Origin: Baylisascaris procyonis
Taxonomy: Eukaryota > Nematoda > Chromadorea > Rhabditida > Ascarididae
Length of the DNA: 64,000 nt
Direction of reading: 5' to 3'
NCBI GenBank assembly: GCA_037389465.1
Contig: JAZARR010000171.1
Location: 2,480,001 to 2,544,000, forward strand
The position numbers and the translations under genes were made by a program. Positions 27,978 to 39,770 of the stretch are shown here, piece by piece (position 1 is the first letter of the stretch; each line of letters starts with the position of its first letter). Under the pieces are notes generated by a model that searched no databases, was not told the DNA's origin, and saw nothing but the letters and a program-made list of their open reading frames with translations.

Positions 27978-29717
27978 TTTATTTATTCATTCCCCTGATG
28001 CTGTAGAGGCGAATAACTTCCCACGAATAAGTGCCTTCACTTTCACTAAAATTCTACTAACTCTGGTATCAACTTTCAAAAATAGAGGCCGAATTGAGAA
28101 ATAGCTTGTCTATAATGGAGCAAAAGAGATAAAACAATGGAGGACATATTACTGCAACAACCTTCAACCCCTCCTATTTGATATTTTAATGGATTAAAAT
28201 ACTAAAGAGGACAGTTTACGTGAGTTTGTGACACCAACCTTTCCTCTTCAGTTCAGCCTGATTTGCTTCAAAGTGCAATTTTTAGCTTCGATTTCTAAAA
28301 TAAGCAACTAACCTTTTGTTCATTTTGATTCATAAAAATACTCTCCAAACATCGCACATCCCCATAACCTCTCAAACGTAAAAATACCGTCGAAATATCC
28401 GATGCAAAAAACGCATCTATCTGAAAATAAGTAAGTGACTTAGTTGAAAACGAGCTTCTACTCAATTCCATGAATTACAGATGAAGCGATGGAAGCATTA
28501 AACAGCAAAAAAAGTTGAAACCAACTCGAAGTAAACCCTCTCCATTCCCCGATCATATACACCCTCTCCTCTATCGCGTCATTGAAATTCACCCACTCCC
28601 TCAACAGTAGATACATGTGTGTCAATAGCTATTCCTTTTTGCATAGGTGCATTGAATTTGTTTCGCATCGAAAAACTACTTTTCTACTCACTAAAATTTA
28701 ACGAAACCAACACCGAATCCTTCCCTCTCCCTTCATAGTTTGGTGCATCTTGTAATAAACGGAAGCGCTGATATTTCGTCACCTTTTTAAAACAGCAGGT
28801 AAAGGCTATATGAATATCTCAGTAATAGCAGCCCTATGTTCCCGAATTTCCGTTTAAACTTAAAAAGTAAGCATTCATAGTTAACGGTCTATTGCAACTA
28901 AACAATGCGTCCCTTCGATCATCGCTAAGAAGCATCACGTTCTTTGGCATACTAAGCAAATTATCGCCCACATGGGATAGGATGCCATTCAATAAATACT
29001 ACAAATATAGACATAGCACACTATTAACGAGAGCAAATTTTCTCATATGTGAGCCAAAGATAGTCGCAATCTCTCGAGATCAGCTTCAGATTAGATGCGT
29101 ATCCGCTCTTTATGAAAACCGAACAAAACAACTATAGAGTTTCTCTTTCAAAAATTTGTATCTCAGCTAAGCTGTTAGCTATAAGCTGCTGTATCTTAGC
29201 AAAATTTGAAAATTCCTTAATAATAAATGCAGAAAATTATTCGATACCAAAGTTACATACAAATTCACATATCGACATCATCAATAAAAACTTCTCTATC
29301 GCTTCAAAAGAGCTACCTTAACAACACAGTCAATGAAGGACTTCGTCTATTATTGGGAAATATTAAAATTTAAGGAATTCTGAGAGGAGAATATCAAAGA
29401 ATTTGAAGGGCCCTACTTTTCGGAAACTTTCAACAATAAGGGAGGTCCCCTAAGCACAGAGGCTATTAAAGTATAAAATATATCAACAATGTAAGTAGAA
29501 GGACTGAACTAACCGAAGTACCAGAAGGACTTGCAAGGCTACTTGATAGAAAGACGGTATTCTGAAGGAATGCGTTGATGGGATCACATTTCGAGTGTTC
29601 AGCGGATTCTTTTCCAAGAACTGCGATCACTAAGACACGTCGATCTTCGTGGATACTAATATTGTAGAGACTTCCATTCAACCAATCTTCTAGCGGTTCG
29701 CTTACTTGTTCCCTCAT
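14601..29717 (-). CDS. smg-8: SMG8, nonsense-mediated mRNA decay factor
   Basis: Partner of SMG9 that restrains the SMG1 kinase, which phosphorylates UPF1 during nonsense-mediated decay. Nineteen exons in matching phase: 29514-29717, 28313-28420, 27456-27758, 26853-26941, 26484-26635, 25139-25221, 24236-24386, 23895-24001, 23157-23309, 22215-22346, 21111-21300, 20714-20800, 20235-20392, 19302-19488, 18111-18210, 17031-17220, 16142-16237, 15275-15424, 14601-14792. This gives about 943 residues; human SMG8 has 991. Landmarks: N-terminal GTPase-like fold (residues 20-210, with FLRLRGYG and [16 protein letters not shown]), TPFVYIFSG near 250, the [10 protein letters not shown] zinc-type cluster near 478, an acidic linker (560-700), the PSWAL segment near 720, [12 protein letters not shown] near 802, and C-terminal [15 protein letters not shown]. 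Least certain are the exon 5 donor (GTTTGC) and the exon 16 donor (GTCGGT or GTTAAG, six bases apart). The acidic linker is lineage-variable. Confidence 0.95.
19497..19562 (+). repeat. tRNA-derived element beside a smg-8 acceptor
   Basis: TAGTCGAGTGGTTAACGC fits a tRNA D-arm/A box and TAGGTTCCATCCCC, about 40 bases later, fits a T-arm/B box. The acceptor and anticodon stems are poor, so this is a tRNA-derived relic rather than a working tRNA. It lies in smg-8 intron 13, antisense to the gene, beginning about 8 bases from the exon 14 acceptor. Confidence 0.35.
25366..25560. repeat. GC-rich island in smg-8 intron 5, probable old insertion
   Basis: About 200 bases of clearly higher GC than the surrounding intron, with direct TCTCCTAAGC(A/G)AA repeats at about 25448 and 25538. 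There is no reading frame or clear terminal repeat. Composition suggests a transposon fragment, but the class cannot be assigned. Confidence 0.3.
27829..27975. repeat. TATAAA hexanucleotide and AT tract
   Basis: About 90 bases of TATAAA/AAATAT repeats running into about 50 bases of pure AT, in smg-8 intron 2. Confidence 0.95.
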
Positions 29718-30060
29718 TGAGCAATTCGATACACTCAAATATATGTGAATTCATTTTTAGCAGTTATCGCGATATACTTATATTGATCTACAATGCGATT
29801 TGATCATAAACACTTGGATAGTACCAATGAAAGAATGCACAAAGCTTACCTCATTTCCCTCTTTTTAGCCCCCTCCCCTCCATCCCCTGAATATTGAAAA
29901 AGAAAACGTGAATGGACAGAGTCACGTCCGTCACGGGGTGAAGCCACATCGGTACCTGATTTGTCCGTTCGACTAATATTGGCAATATTTTCCTTGTTTG
30001 GCTGTTTGGCCACATTTTCCCATGTTGGTTTGAGTTTAAGCCAAGGACATTTGCACTTAC

Positions 30061-30124
30061 CCGAATGGGCAATTAGAGAAGCGATAGGCAAATAAAGCGT
30101 CAAGAACAATAAGGGAAATTTCAT
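30061..30124 (-). CDS. Possible orphan signal-peptide exon
   Basis: An ATG at 30124 opens a 21-codon frame, MKFPLLFLTLYLPIASLIA then HS, that looks like a signal peptide, followed by a perfect GTAAGT donor at 30060-30055. No downstream exon in the right phase was found before smg-8, which starts at 29717 on the same strand. It could be the first exon of a gene that skips over smg-8, an upstream non-productive start for smg-8, or chance. Confidence 0.2.
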
Positions 30125-31726
30125 TCGTACAAAGCGAAAATAGTGGACATAAAACTTGTCATGCAAATTATAATATCTAATAAAGTAATAATAAATAAAG
30201 AAGTATTCCCGATGAATCGTTTTAAAATCTTTTAGTCCACTATCATTCCGATTAGTTTAAGTACATTAACACCTTATTATTAATCTTCCTTAAGGAAAAC
30301 GACAACTAAATATTTCAAAAATATTACTAAATAACTTCAATAAGTAAAAAACAAAAACAATATCTACATCAAGTATATCACATAAAATGCAAAACAAACT
30401 GCAACACTTTCATCAATAATAACGCTGCTAATGCTGCAAGCTTACTCTTACATGGAAAATTTTATGCGCGAAATAAACCATTTAAAATACTGGTGCACAA
30501 AGAAATATAAACAAATGAAAAAACAGTGGGTGTATTCTTCGTGTTATTTCGGGGGATATTATCGTTCGGGGGGAGGGGTGTATGCACCATTCATTGGTAG
30601 AGCCATGTCCTAAATTTGAAGGATTTGTTTTATATCCTTCAAAAATCCTCTTCCCTAAAGGAAGGAGAAAGAACGAAGCAGAACGTAATCGAAAATTCGC
30701 TGTTTCACTTATCATATCAGCCCTATTTAATCACACTTAACGGATATATCTTCGTATAAAATAAGAGTGACGTCACCGGAAGTGATATTATCACAATGAA
30801 GGAAGCTATCATGATGCCATATTGGGTAGGGCTTGTGGTTTGACGGGGACAGAGGTGAACGGGGCCAACTACCTCACTTATATTGGACATACGATACTGC
30901 TTATGCCCAAGATTGAGTGATAGCTCATCAATGCAATTGCGCGATGCGTTATTCAGAGGAGAGGGGACGGGGATAGCTCTTCTTTGATATCATTGAGAAT
31001 GGAGATGGAAATGGAGTTTGGTTTGTACTTATTACATTTACTCATAATTAGCATCAATAGTTAACGAATTGAACCAGTCAGAGGATCGAAGAAATACATA
31101 TAAACAAATCGATTATTTGTGTAGGAGTGATCGAAATGTTTACCTTTATATTATTCAATCACCTTTATAATTACTCTTTGTTTCGATGAATAAATGGAAG
31201 TGCATTTTGAAAAAAAAAAATTCACTTGAATAGCGGTAAAGAACATAGAATGTTAAAAGAAAATTTAAGATTTAGCACCTGCGGCGAATTTTTTTTTTAC
31301 ATTAAAACATCCTTTAAAAAAACTAAGTTGAATTTAATGGGGAATTAGTGCTTTCCTCTCGGATCATAGTTCATCACCTCCACTTCCTCCTCCCTCATTC
31401 CCTTCGTCCCCCCCCCCTCCCCCCACCGATCGGTCAGTGAACACAAACAGGTCGTTGTATGGCTATAGGGGGTTTTTAAAAAGAATTTCCAAAAATAAAT
31501 AAATTTAATTCTTTGTAATATTTGAGAAGTGATTTAAAAAATTTCTGACGGAATGATTTAATTTCGGCATTGGGAAAAACGCTATCGTCATCAACTCGTT
31601 TCCTTATTGATGTTACCAGTTTTTTTTTTCTTTTTTTGTTTAGTCGATTGTGCACATTGCTCATCACTTTATACGTCGCTAATTGCAAATAGCTGTCTTG
31701 CAATCAACATTTCTCTTCGATTTGCA
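30125..31726. other. Divergent intergenic region
   Basis: Separates smg-8 (minus) from the GM2-activator-like gene (plus). It holds a composite CRE/ETS site at 30768-30784, a GC-richer stretch to about 31.0 kb, and purine or pyrimidine runs such as the C tract near 31.41 kb. No further coding exon was recognised. Confidence 0.45.
30768..30784 (+). promoter_or_regulatory. Composite CRE plus ETS binding site
   Basis: TGACGTCA at 30768-30775 overlaps ACCGGAAGTG at 30775-30784. These are full consensus sites for ATF/CREB and for ETS (GABP-type) factors, a pairing known from constitutive promoters. It lies about 1.05 kb upstream of the smg-8 ATG and about 0.95 kb upstream of the divergent gene's ATG, so it could serve either. 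Confidence 0.5.
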
Positions 31727-33644
31727 ATGCTATTCCTTAATTCTATTATTTTTCTTTTATTCGATCTTCTTCATAAAAGCAATGCCCGATGTGTAAATGG
31801 TACTAATAATAAATTCGTTGTTGCAAGTACTAAAGGTTGGTTGTTTTTCGATTCATTTTTTTTTGATGCATTTGAATGTTCCGATCGATTTTTATCGTCA
31901 CATATTGTAATTCTATCAGACGTCCAACCGATCATATAAATTCATAACAAATAATAAAATATACATAAATAATTCATTAATATTATAGTTATTCTAATCG
32001 TTTATGCAAATTTTTTTTTTGCAGAAGTTTGCTTCTTTGCAAGTTGTCTGCTGTAAAATAAAAAAATTCAGTCGGTTACGAAATTGGATGCAGAATTTCA
32101 AATATCTTTTTAAAGCGAATAAGAGAATTTAATTGCGAAACCTGAAGAGTCGCCAGCAAAATAAAGGAATAGACTAAATTTTGGCTGTGATATGCGAGTA
32201 TGGTATGAAGCGGAAATTCTTACAGCATGTTTTTTTATATATAAAATGACGTCATTTTATTAGGTAACATCATTGCTGCTGTCTAGAAAAGTTAGCCAAA
32301 ACTATGCAACATTTGAAACACTGACGCTATGAATGCTAATTGTAGTTACTTCACAGTTGTTGGATTAACATGAATGATGATACAAGTGAGTAAGTAAAGT
32401 CGACATCAAACCAATTAAGTTGCGTAGTGCTTATTGCAATGGTTTTTTTTTTGTTAAAACTCTCAGACAAACAGACAGACAAACAGACATACACGTACAC
32501 AACACATTTGTGCATACAAGTGTGACATGGGCATAATGCATTTTACAAATGCAAATGCTTAAACACATAAAAAGCATTGCATTTATGAAAAGTGAAGTTT
32601 AATTTTAGAGCGTTTGCCGGTGGTAATGAGTGAACTTATTGTGCTCACTTATGATGACGATTCAAAACCATCATGTCTTCATGATAGACCGAATGTGGTA
32701 TTGCCCGGATATGCGCTTTTATTAAAAGGTATACTGTATATTATGGATACTGGAAGGCGAATCTTAGGCATTTGCTTTTTACATAAAATATCTTTGAAGC
32801 GCATTATTTTTATCTTTATTTTTTTTTGTGATGAACACAAATGAAAAATGCCCATAGGAAAGGCGGCTATGGCAAAAATATCCTATAGCTGCATCTATAC
32901 ATGGCGCATATGCCCTCGGGCGCAAGTGTCCATGATGTGGGAAATCGAAGTCTAACGTATTGGAGACCGTGAAAGCTGGGAACAATCAATTTTTTTCATC
33001 ACTAAACATCACTTCAAAGGTATCAGAGGCCTCTATCTTAGAATGGGTTTATAAAGACCAGTCTTCTAGACTGCTATCAGCAATCACGTCGATTTTGGAA
33101 ATAATTCATTTTATTGATTTTTTTTTGATGCCTGAGGCTGTTTCTCTAGTATCTGATTCACCGAGCATATCGTTCTGCTTTTTAGAATCTCAACTTTTGC
33201 ACTTTTTTCACATCTTCAGTAGATTTTCACTTTCATATGGTTCGTTTTTTTTTTTTAAAGATGTTCAGCGATGGGGCAAACCAGCTTTTTATAATATTAC
33301 TGTTCTATTTGCCATTATGGTGATTTTATTGATGAATGTTTTTTATGTTGGACACATTTGATTCGTTGCTCTTTTGTCGAAAAAACAAACCGTATTCAGT
33401 GCGACAATCACAGACACAACTAACGACCAGTCGGGTGGTAGGAAATATCAACAACAACACCATATTTATTTACATACATATATATGTAGAGATAAAAAAT
33501 AAATAAACTATGAAGAGATTGTTTCCCTTTTAACTTCCACTTCGTAATTGTAGCCGTCATCGATCAGTGATTATAAACAATCACATAAAGATTTTCCCAT
33601 CAAAAAAAAAACGAAAACAGAAGTAAATAAAGCTTAAATAAGGC

Positions 33645-33681
<37 letters not shown>

Positions 33682-33746
33682 CATGCATATATGTTGGATG
33701 TTTTTGAGTTATAAGTAAAAATAAGAAATAAATAAATAAATAAAAA

Positions 33747-33786
<40 letters not shown>

Positions 33787-35488
33787 TTTTACAGGTAAGG
33801 TAACAGTGCCAAGGAAATTCAATCTAAAAAATAACACTCTTGTAAAAATGAGCGTAAGGAATCGAGGTGGTTCAAACTATTGTCAAAACGGCAAAAGTGT
33901 TGTATGGTTTATCCCAAGTCGATATTGGTTAGTGTCGTATTTTGTCTTTATTTGTCTCACTACAATAGCGATTGCAATAGAATCTTTATAATGTATACAA
34001 AATAATCAGCAATATTATTCGAATATTACATCTAAAAAGTTTATAATTAATTTCTGGTTAAGTGAAATGCTACTGCATCTATACGTATATTTGAGAGTTG
34101 CTGCCTAATTTTTTGTCGCTGTGACAGTTGAAGTGTCCAAATGATGGCACGACTTGATATAGACCAGTGAAAAATTCCCATGTGTTATATCGCTGATAAA
34201 ATCATATGTCTTATATCATCGATAAAATCAGATGTGTTATATCACTGGTAAAATCAGTGTTATATCACTGATAAAATCATATGTGTTATATCGCTGATAA
34301 AATAACACCTATCAGAAAATTGCACAATAAACTTAAGCGTCAATCTAACATCAACTTCTTCAATGTCAATCAACTGTGTCATTTTAAGTGATCGAAAATA
34401 TTTGTTGATTTATAGCAAGGTTGATGGAAAATAATTTCAAAGAAACTTCGCAACTAAAACAACACTTTCAAAGAACAAAAAAAAAAAAGAAAAGAAAAGA
34501 GTTAAGTGCAATTTTTTTTGCACCGATTATTGATTTGCTAATCTTTTCACAATAGAAGTCATACTTTTTTTAAAATGTCAACTAGGACCGCAAATAATTA
34601 AAGATTTACTTTGAGAAAGCATTTATAACAAATTTATATTTCGAATATAGACAATAAAATTCAAGGATAAAAAATTTAATTAAAATAAAGTTGTAATAAA
34701 GTTTTATTTAATTTCTTTAAAAAAAAATATGTTCACAAGAATATTTTTAGTGTACTCGATCTATGCGAATTTATTGGTGACGAATTGTGCGAAATCCTCG
34801 AAAAGCCTGGCATCCATACTGTAAAAGAATTAGTGGATAAAGCAGGCTTTAATCCAAAGCTGAAATTGCCCGAACCGCCATGTATTGCAATAATTTGCCT
34901 CACCGACTTCTTTGGAGTAAGTTGCGCACATTTTGCAGGAAATAGAGATAACATTTAATCTCGAATAAAAGGTAGGCGGCTTACAGCGTTGCTCCTACGA
35001 ACATAGGACCCTTATTCGATGTGAATGATTTGATACTTCTTTTTGTTGTTTGATACTTCCCCTCTAGCTTAAGCTTGAGCGTTTGCTGGCTTTCTTCAAG
35101 TAAGCTAAAAAATAAAGTTGTGCATATTGTTTTGCTTGAAACTCTTTTTTTATATATTTCTTTAATATTATGAATTTTGATCTTTAATCCTAATGAATAG
35201 TGGAGAGGCGATAAACCTATGCTAAAAACATTCATCTATAGCTTATCATGGGACTGGTTTGAATTACACGACATATATTGATATAAATTAATTAAATTCG
35301 ATAGGAATTGAAGAGAATATATTTAGTTGTATATTTAATTACTGAAATGACTAATGAGTAAATTTCAGGGCGAATGGGAGATCGATTTCTTTTTGGAATA
35401 TCGTGGACAGATTGTACTTCATTTTAGGGTACCATCGAATGAAAAATATCTTCAAGTTGCTGCAGAAACTGAGGACGATGATGAATAA
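31727..35488 (+). CDS. Secreted GM2-activator-like (ML-type) lipid-binding protein
   Basis: Five exons join in phase: 31727-31906, 32611-32728, 33795-33906, 34751-34916 and 35369-35488, giving 231 residues. Residues 1-20 (MLFLNSIIFLLFDLLH...) form a signal peptide. The mature part resembles the beta-cup of ganglioside GM2 activator: an F-x-C near residue 51, LPVVMSELIV, VVLPGYALLLKGKVTVP in place of the family's I-V-P-G...V-P strand pair, a cysteine cluster (VVC, DLC, DELC, PPC, IIC), and the last hairpin GEWEIDFFLEYRGQIVLHF. Family members carry lipids or glycolipids in lysosomes or outside cells; the ligand here is unknown. It ends in an acidic tail, ETEDDDE. The first acceptor uses the second AG of an AGAG. 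Assignment rests on pattern similarity only; a different secreted beta-cup fold is possible. Confidence 0.6.
33643..33783. repeat. Two AT tracts in intron 2 of the GM2-activator-like gene
   Basis: AT repeats at about 33643-33676 and 33749-33783, the second preceded by AAAT units and ending 11 bases before the exon 3 acceptor. Confidence 0.9.
34181..34308. repeat. About 26-base tandem repeat, five copies
   Basis: Units resemble TGTGTTATATCACTGATAAA followed by ATCATA, with single-base changes and one shorter copy. It lies in intron 3 of the GM2-activator-like gene. The outermost TGTGTTAT and AATAACAC form an inverted pair. Confidence 0.9.
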
Positions 35489-35599
35489 ATTGATTACTTT
35501 CCTGCTTATAAACTTTATTGATTCAGAGGCGAAAGAGGGGATGGAAGGGAAGAAAGGAGGAATGCTTGGAGAGATAAAGATTTAATTGCATATTCAAGA

Positions 35600-35605
35600 A
35601 ATAAA
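35600..35605 (+). terminator. Poly(A) signal of GM2-activator-like gene
   Basis: AATAAA on the plus strand, 112 bases after the stop codon at 35486-35488. Confidence 0.55.
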
Positions 35606-37047
35606 ACTCTTCTACTCTTATTTACTCTTATTTTCGGGAAAATCATCAAGCTTTATTTATTGAGATTGTTGAGTAATTTTTGCTTATTCATTCAACAAAA
35701 GTCGAACAATTTTACCTCGTCGAATTTGTAAATTTATTTCCTCAAAAGTATTTCATTACCTATATTGTGCAAATTGCTTTTTTTTTGCATTTTTATTTAA
35801 AGAACTATGACAGTCGATCAAATATTAAAATGTTCACTGCAATAATGTATAAAATATGCGGACGTAATATACATCGTTTTGTATGCCAAACTGTTCAAAA
35901 ATCGCATATTTAAACATTGGGTTTGGTTTCTCTGCCACTGTTTGAAGTGCAACTATGTCTGTGGAGACGCAGCAGAATACAAAAAAAACACCTACATCTG
36001 TGCTTATAATGGCTACAGTAATCACACAACCTAGAAATTGCTTTATTACTGTAAGGAAAAATAAATTACCAAAACCTCATCACTTCTTATTTGCTTACTG
36101 CATATACTTGCTAATGTTTGGAAAGGGAACAAATGCTGGCAATAGTTGCCATTATAGACTTCACATAATACGCCAAGTTTCTGAAAGTAAGTTGTTCTAT
36201 GCGTTTTAATTGCGTAGCATCATATTAGTGAATGCATTTCACTTTATAAAAATCGCTGAATTACTATGAATAAAATCCCGAGGACGACTAAATGCTTTAA
36301 GGTTTTCGTAGATTTGTGATGTTTTCCGAAATTTTGGTATTCTCTAAATAGAAATTTTTTATGATATTTCGTAAATATTAAAAAAAATCATTTCGTTTTC
36401 ATTTTACACAGAAATTTCGCAAAAGATAGTGTGAAATGAACTCGCCAAAAGTCTACAGAATGTGGTAAATACCGCTTTGGGGATTGTCTGCCAAAGTATC
36501 GAAATTTTAAAGTTAGAAACTTGAAAGTTAAGAGGCTACTAAAAAGTGTCTATATCTAAAGTGTACCTGAAGTGATCCATATTGCGTCTGAATTTTATAT
36601 GATTATACGATCTTACCTCTTTCTGTTACCGCTCTTAACTTCGATCAGATTTCTGGCATTGCTTGATGCTGCAAGACTTAAAACACCGTCATGAATGTAG
36701 ATGACTTTTAAAAACTCATTGAATGCAGTAAAAATAAGAGGGAAGATCGTTTCATTATACCCACAACCAATGAGAGAAAAGATTTTTGAAAACGTAAGAG
36801 GTGGGGGAGGGGGGAGGGTAGAGTAGTTGTTCTCTCAAAAAACCTTAACAGAGTAAACATTCGAGTTTATGATACCTATAGTGATTAAAACAGTGGTTTA
36901 TTCTAAATAATAGTAATGAAATTAGAATGTTTTTTAAACAATTTTAATGGTTTATATTGTAATCTAATACAATATTGTAGTATTTCTTAAAAAGCAATCT
37001 TTATTTTGAATGATATACAAATAAAATGTGAAATATTTTTAAAAATA
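35606..37047. other. Intergenic region between convergent genes
   Basis: The plus-strand gene and the minus-strand small secreted gene converge here. A short frame starting at 35955 (MSVETQQNTKK...) ends at a possible GTAATC donor, but no partner exon was recognised. Nothing else is supported. Confidence 0.4.
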
Positions 37048-37053
37048 TTTATT
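37048..37053 (-). terminator. Poly(A) signal of small secreted protein gene
   Basis: AATAAA on the minus strand, 49 bases after the stop codon at 37102-37104. Confidence 0.55.
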
Positions 37054-37101
37054 AGCCAATTAGCATCAATTCAGTATGTACAAATATTTCATCGTTTGAG
37101 C

Positions 37102-38707
37102 TCAGAAATTTCCCGATAAACCATTGCCTTGATTTCTACGCGATTTCATATTACCATTTCTGCAATTAATAGGCAACATTAAGATAAAAGTATCAATCAT
37201 AAAGAAAATTGATAGATTTATATGATTGAATTATAGACTATCAAAGAGAAATTAACAGTGAGATCAATAGCATTGACATCTTTTTACTCTTTTGTGGGTG
37301 AGCACTATGCTTCGATTTTTTACTTGAACGAAGAAAGTTGTGATAGTCGGGGTGCCGATCAGCCCAAAGAATCATCGAACACGAGGGGATGGGATAAGGG
37401 GGAAATAGATAATCAGGGATGAGAATCTTCACTCAAAACATTTCCATAATACCTTCTCATCCTAAAATAGTAGCTCTTTATTGTTTGATTGCTATCTCCA
37501 CTCATTGTTTCACTATTTTTTTGAGAACCGAAAACTAAAACCTATAATCGAATACCAATATTATAACACGAACGAATACATATTTACACCTCATTATTGT
37601 TCGATCAACGTTGCAAATTTCATCACAGTCAGCAATAAAGAAAACACAAATATCTTTTTTATACAAATCCACAAAAATTCGGTCTCCAAGCGAATATGGT
37701 TGCTACATCCTTATTCAGTAATTAAGACCTAAGGCCATTACAGTCTGTGCAGTTGTACAGGCACAGACAGAGGCTCATGTACTCATGCATCTATTCCACG
37801 CAAAAGCGCTTACCTGGCTATGTTAGAGTAATATAAATCAGGAAGTGGTAAGAAAACGGGTGGCAAATATTCGGGTATATTATGCTCATCGATATAATTG
37901 CCTGCCAATGGGCGCTCAAAACGTTTCATCGTTTGTGTTGACTGACTCTATAATGAAAATACTGTTTTATTTTGAATAAAACCACCAGAGGTTATATTCA
38001 AAGATTTATGAAAGAGGATTTATTAGAAAAAGAAGAGTTTAGTGAAGGAAGATTATCTTGTCCAAAAAATTTGGGAATCTACATTTCTATACATACCTGT
38101 AGATGTGCATATAAAGGATTATATGTAGGACGATGTGCATATCTTTTCCCAGAATATTACCATTCCAAGCATAAAAATTTCTAAACGCCATTTGGAATGC
38201 AATTTGGAGTGTATGATTGGGAACCAATCTATCACATTGTTTTGGAGTTAAAGTACAAAAATTTTTGAGAATATTTCGAGGAAACATTTGAATGAAATAG
38301 AATATAGCGTTCCAATGTTAGAGCTACGGAGAGAAAGGGAAGGGGGGAAGGTGGTAGGTGGAGGTGGAGGCGATATTTAGAAATCTGTTGATGTAAAAGA
38401 AATTTTCAATGATGAATCGGTGAATGCCCATAAATGGAAGAAATTCAAAAATTTCCCAAAAATCTAATAGATGCTTTTTACCATCTGCAAATATGTTTAT
38501 AAGAGTGAATGCAACTTGAAAAAACCAACCATAGTGAGTTCCATTACTAAATAATAAAAAAATATATTAATAATACAGAATAAGTTTTATAAAAAAGCAA
38601 ACCTTTTTCAATGAAATCATTTTTTTGGAGATATCTTTCTTATCGAAAGCAAACGATATCGTCACAAATATTGCAAGTAGCACATAGATCAAAGTAGCGA
38701 ACCGCAT
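37102..38707 (-). CDS. Small secreted protein, unknown family
   Basis: Three exons in matching phase, 38603-38707, 37814-37947 and 37102-37159, give 98 residues. Residues 1-20 (MRFATLIYVLLAIFVTISFA) are a clear signal peptide. The mature part is cysteine-free and basic. It has KR (near 43) and RR (near 86) dibasic sites, an aromatic/proline block (PEYLPPVFLPLPDLYY) and a glycine/asparagine-rich end (NQGNGLSGNF). I do not recognise the family. Cysteine-free secreted precursors with dibasic sites are sometimes peptide-hormone or neuropeptide-like, but that is inference and no amidation motif (GKR) is present. Introns are GT-AG (GTTTGC, GTAAGC donors). An AG lies directly before the ATG, allowing spliced-leader addition. 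A poly(A) signal follows at the expected distance. Confidence 0.6.
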
Positions 38708-38919
38708 TCTAGGCACCTTTTAGATGTTCTACGGACGACTCACTGAATATAAGAGAGAGCCAAACAACAATCGGCTGTAATAAATATACCTTTTTAATGA
38801 GGTCATCGCCTTTATCTTTGGAATATGTGCATACCACAGAAGTTGACCTACTCCGTTGAATCTAATTAGGGCACGCCTTCATTCTGCTCCAGTAAACACC
38901 CCTAAAATAGTAATTTGTG

Positions 38920-38924
<5 letters not shown>

Positions 38925-38997
<73 letters not shown>

Positions 38998-39055
38998 TAT
39001 TTATATTTATATTTATATTTATATTTATATTTATATTTATATTTATATTTATATA
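38925..39055. repeat. AT, TTTA and TTTATA microsatellites in series
   Basis: An AT tract to about 38956, then TTTA units to about 38998, then TTTATA units to about 39055. Confidence 0.95.
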
Positions 39056-39660
39056 CCTTTCGTTTCTATTTATTAAAATATCATTGAGATTTTCAATCTT
39101 TCGAATTTCGGTTTTTGAATAAATAAATATTAAACGAAAATTAGAAATTGGATGAGTTGGATATGTAAAGAGTCTGTGAGTAGCATGTATGAGTAACACT
39201 TCCTACAATAACAATATTGTTGTGTATAGTATCAAAAAAAATGGTCAATTATGCTGCACCGTACTCTAAACTCTCAAAAACTCCTCACCACTGTACGGTA
39301 AATATGCTCGGTTTTTTCAAACTGATACATGTAATACATTCTAGCAAATATCTCGCCTTGTGATGCGCTTTATCTTATGTAAATACCAGACGAGGAATGA
39401 TGGAAACATTGAGCTCGCAGCAGTATTTTCGTGAACTGATTATATTTAAGGTAGGCAGATCAAAATATTTTAAATATTTTCTTTAACATCGTTCATTCAT
39501 ACCCCATTGTTTGATTGTTTTCGTTTAACCGGGAGATCAAAACATTCGATTGGAAGATCTAACTCATCGAACCCTATAGTCCAGAAGCTATAAAAGCGGT
39601 TGACCTGTGCTCTATTAATATCGAAAGGCGAAGCAGAATAGCCACAACAATCACCGAATG

Positions 39661-39770
<110 letters not shown>

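Noticed and set aside
38087..38287. Minus-strand frame NHTLQIAFQMAFRNFYAWNG between the first two exons of the small secreted gene
   Set aside because: No acceptor in the right phase. Exons 38603-38707 and 37814-37947 join directly in phase 0.
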